NCBI GenBank assembly: GCA_031404155.1
Contig: JANNGZ010000066.1
Coordinates: 1-5,743 of the forward strand
DNA length: 5,743 nt
DNA from: JANNGZ01 sp031404155
Lineage (GTDB): Bacteria > Pseudomonadota > Gammaproteobacteria > Burkholderiales > Burkholderiaceae_C
Direction of reading: 5' to 3'
Both the position numbers and the translations under genes were made by a program. This document shows, in pieces, positions 4,258-5,743 of this stretch (position 1 is its first letter; every line of letters begins with the position of its first letter). The notes below the pieces were generated by a model. The model did not search any database. It was not told the DNA's origin and saw only the letters and a list, made by a program, of their open reading frames with translations.

Positions 4258-5743
4258 ATTCTTCAAGCGCACCACCCTCAGAGGCCAGCGTCGTCAGCGA
4301 CGAAGCGCTGCACAAGGCCGAGGAGTTCATCGAGGCCGAGGAGGGTGCGGCCAACAAGCTCAAGGGCGGGCTCGGGGTTTTCGTGCTCGCGGTGGCCTTC
4401 GTGATGTCGGCCTTCCACCTCTACACCGCGTATGCGATCGTGCCGACGCAGACGCTGCGGCCGGTGCATGTCGGCTTTGTGCTCTTCCTGAGCTTCCTGG
4501 TGTTCCCGCTGGCCGCGCGCTTTCGCCACCGCATCATGTGGTGGGACTGGATCGCTGCCGCGCTGGCGGTGGCGGTGGTGGCCTACCTGCTGCTCGGCGG
4601 CGACGACATCACCGACCGCAATACCGCGCCCGAGCCCTGGGACATCGCCTTCGGCATCGTGCTGATCGCGCTGGTGCTCGAAGCCATGCGCCGCACCAAC
4701 GGCTGGATCATGCCGGTGATCACGCTGGCCTTCATCGCCTATGCGCTCTTCGGCCCCTACCTGCCGGCGCCGTGGACCCACAAAGGCTACGAAGTCGGGC
4801 GCCTGGTCGGCGTGATGTACCTGACGCTCGAAGGCATCTACGGCGTGGCGGTGGACGTGTCGGCCTCGCTGATCATTCTGTTCACCATCTTCGGCGCGTT
4901 TTTGCAGCACTCGGGTGCCGGCAAGTTCTATATCGACTTCTCGTTCTCGGCGATGGGCGGCAAGCCCACCGGCGCCGGCCGCACCGTGGTGCTCGCCTCG
5001 TTCCTGCTCGGCGGGCCGTCGGGCTCGGGGGTGGCCACCACGGTCACGCTTGGCGCGGTGGCCTACCCGATGCTGGCCAAGGTGGGCTACGAAAAAAACG
5101 CCGCCGGCGGGCTGCTGGCCGCGGGCGGCCTGGGCGCGATCATCTCGCCGCCGGTGCTTGGCGCCGCAGCTTTCCTGATCGCCGAATTCCTGAAGATCTC
5201 GTACCTGGACGTGCTGCTGATGGCGGTGATCCCGACCATCCTCTTCTACCTCGCGCTGTTCCTGATGGTCGAGATCGACGCGCGCAAATACGGCATGGGC
5301 AACGTCGCGTTCGACAAGGTCGACACGGTCTGGAACCTGACTCGCAAGTACTGGTTCCATTTCCTTTCGCTGGTCTCGATCGTGGTCTTCATGATGTGGG
5401 GCTTCTCGCCGGTGCTCTCGGTGTTCTGGGCCACGGTGGTGTCCTTCTTCACCAGCTTTCTGCGGCGAGACACCGCGCTGCTGAGCTACGACTTGTTCAC
5501 CGGCAAGGGCTCGCTCGTCAAGAATCTCTTTCAATCGCCGTTCGTGAAAGCGATGGAAGGCGGCTCGATCGGCATGCTCAACGTGGCGGCCACCTGCGCC
5601 GGCGCCGGCATCATCGTCGGCGTGGTCACGCTCACCGGCCTGGGCCTGAAGTTCAGCTCGATCGTGATCGACTATGCCGGCGGCTCGCTGCTGCTCACCG
5701 CGATCTTCACTGCACTTGTCGTGTGGATCGTGGGCCTGGCGGT
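4254..5743 (+). CDS. TRAP transporter fused permease (partial, 3' end cut by window)
   Basis: This is the inner-membrane component of the TAXI-TRAP system, with the small (DctQ-like) and large (DctM-like) membrane parts in one chain. It would accept ligand from the binding protein encoded just upstream and drive uptake with an ion gradient. The frame from ATG 4254 is open to the window edge (496 complete codons); family members are usually about 600-850 residues, so the C-terminus lies outside. Residues 1-38 are hydrophilic and acidic, then hydrophobic segments lie near 40-63, 71-90, 98-115, 129-144 and 150-168 (the DctQ-like part). The DctM-like part follows, with GGPSGSGVATTVTLGAVAYP (253-272) and ISPPVLGAAAFLIAEF (297-312) corresponding to the conserved SGS and PPV-GAAAF-AEF motifs. 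More segments occur at 317-338, 366-403, 436-462 and 476-496. ATG 4254 is the first in-frame start after the terminator. It has a weak ribosome binding site and may depend on readthrough and coupling. Confidence 0.95.
   Translation, partial: MNSSSAPPSEASVVSDEALHKAEEFIEAEEGAANKLKGGLGVFVLAVAFVMSAFHLYTAYAIVPTQTLRPVHVGFVLFLSFLVFPLAARFRHRIMWWDWIAAALAVAVVAYLLLGGDDITDRNTAPEPWDIAFGIVLIALVLEAMRRTNGWIMPVITLAFIAYALFGPYLPAPWTHKGYEVGRLVGVMYLTLEGIYGVAVDVSASLIILFTIFGAFLQHSGAGKFYIDFSFSAMGGKPTGAGRTVVLASFLLGGPSGSGVATTVTLGAVAYPMLAKVGYEKNAAGGLLAAGGLGAIISPPVLGAAAFLIAEFLKISYLDVLLMAVIPTILFYLALFLMVEIDARKYGMGNVAFDKVDTVWNLTRKYWFHFLSLVSIVVFMMWGFSPVLSVFWATVVSFFTSFLRRDTALLSYDLFTGKGSLVKNLFQSPFVKAMEGGSIGMLNVAATCAGAGIIVGVVTLTGLGLKFSSIVIDYAGGSLLLTAIFTALVVWIVGLA

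Noticed and set aside
4278..5534. Long minus-strand open frame (418 codons) opposite the permease gene
   Set aside because: It is antisense to a clearly recognisable membrane transporter, is rich in His/Arg/Asp/Glu/Gln, and has no family features. High third-position G/C in the real gene creates such shadow frames.

Overview
This window reads as ordinary chromosome from a high-GC proteobacterium. The GC content looks like about two-thirds by eye (not computed), codon third positions are strongly G/C, and the gene content (TAXI-type TRAP transporter, secreted beta-propeller lipoprotein) fits a betaproteobacterium of the Burkholderiales. That placement is inference; no rRNA or other marker gene is present.

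Layout from left to right. Bases 1-439 hold no gene I can call with confidence: there is a short 15-nt-period repeat near the left edge and a plus-strand reading frame (277-540) with good codon bias in its first half that may be a gene remnant. At 440-673 (minus) is a small, hydrophilic, acidic protein of unknown function. A 143-nt gap with two GC hairpins separates it from a 691-residue outer-membrane-type lipoprotein (817-2892, minus) whose sequence matches the secreted 'beta propeller domain' family (Pfam Beta_propel, PF09826). Bases 2893-3227 form a divergent intergenic region, with one weak small-ORF candidate.

The right third is the start of a TAXI-TRAP transport operon on the plus strand. 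A periplasmic TAXI solute-binding protein (3228-4187) is followed after 66 nt by the fused TRAP permease (4254 to the window end, 496 codons present, C-terminus missing). In the 66-nt gap is a textbook intrinsic terminator (8-bp perfect stem, 6-nt loop, T-rich tail), then a six-codon ORF whose stop overlaps the permease start as ATGA. The simplest reading is partial termination that gives more binding protein than permease, with the permease translated by readthrough and possibly by translational coupling.

I found no mobile element, CRISPR array, tRNA/rRNA, toxin-antitoxin pair or defence system. The most interesting points are the terminator plus mini-ORF arrangement in the TRAP operon, the two calcium-loop-like motifs in the small acidic protein, and the truncated-looking frame that converges on it. 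None amounts to a clearly new system.
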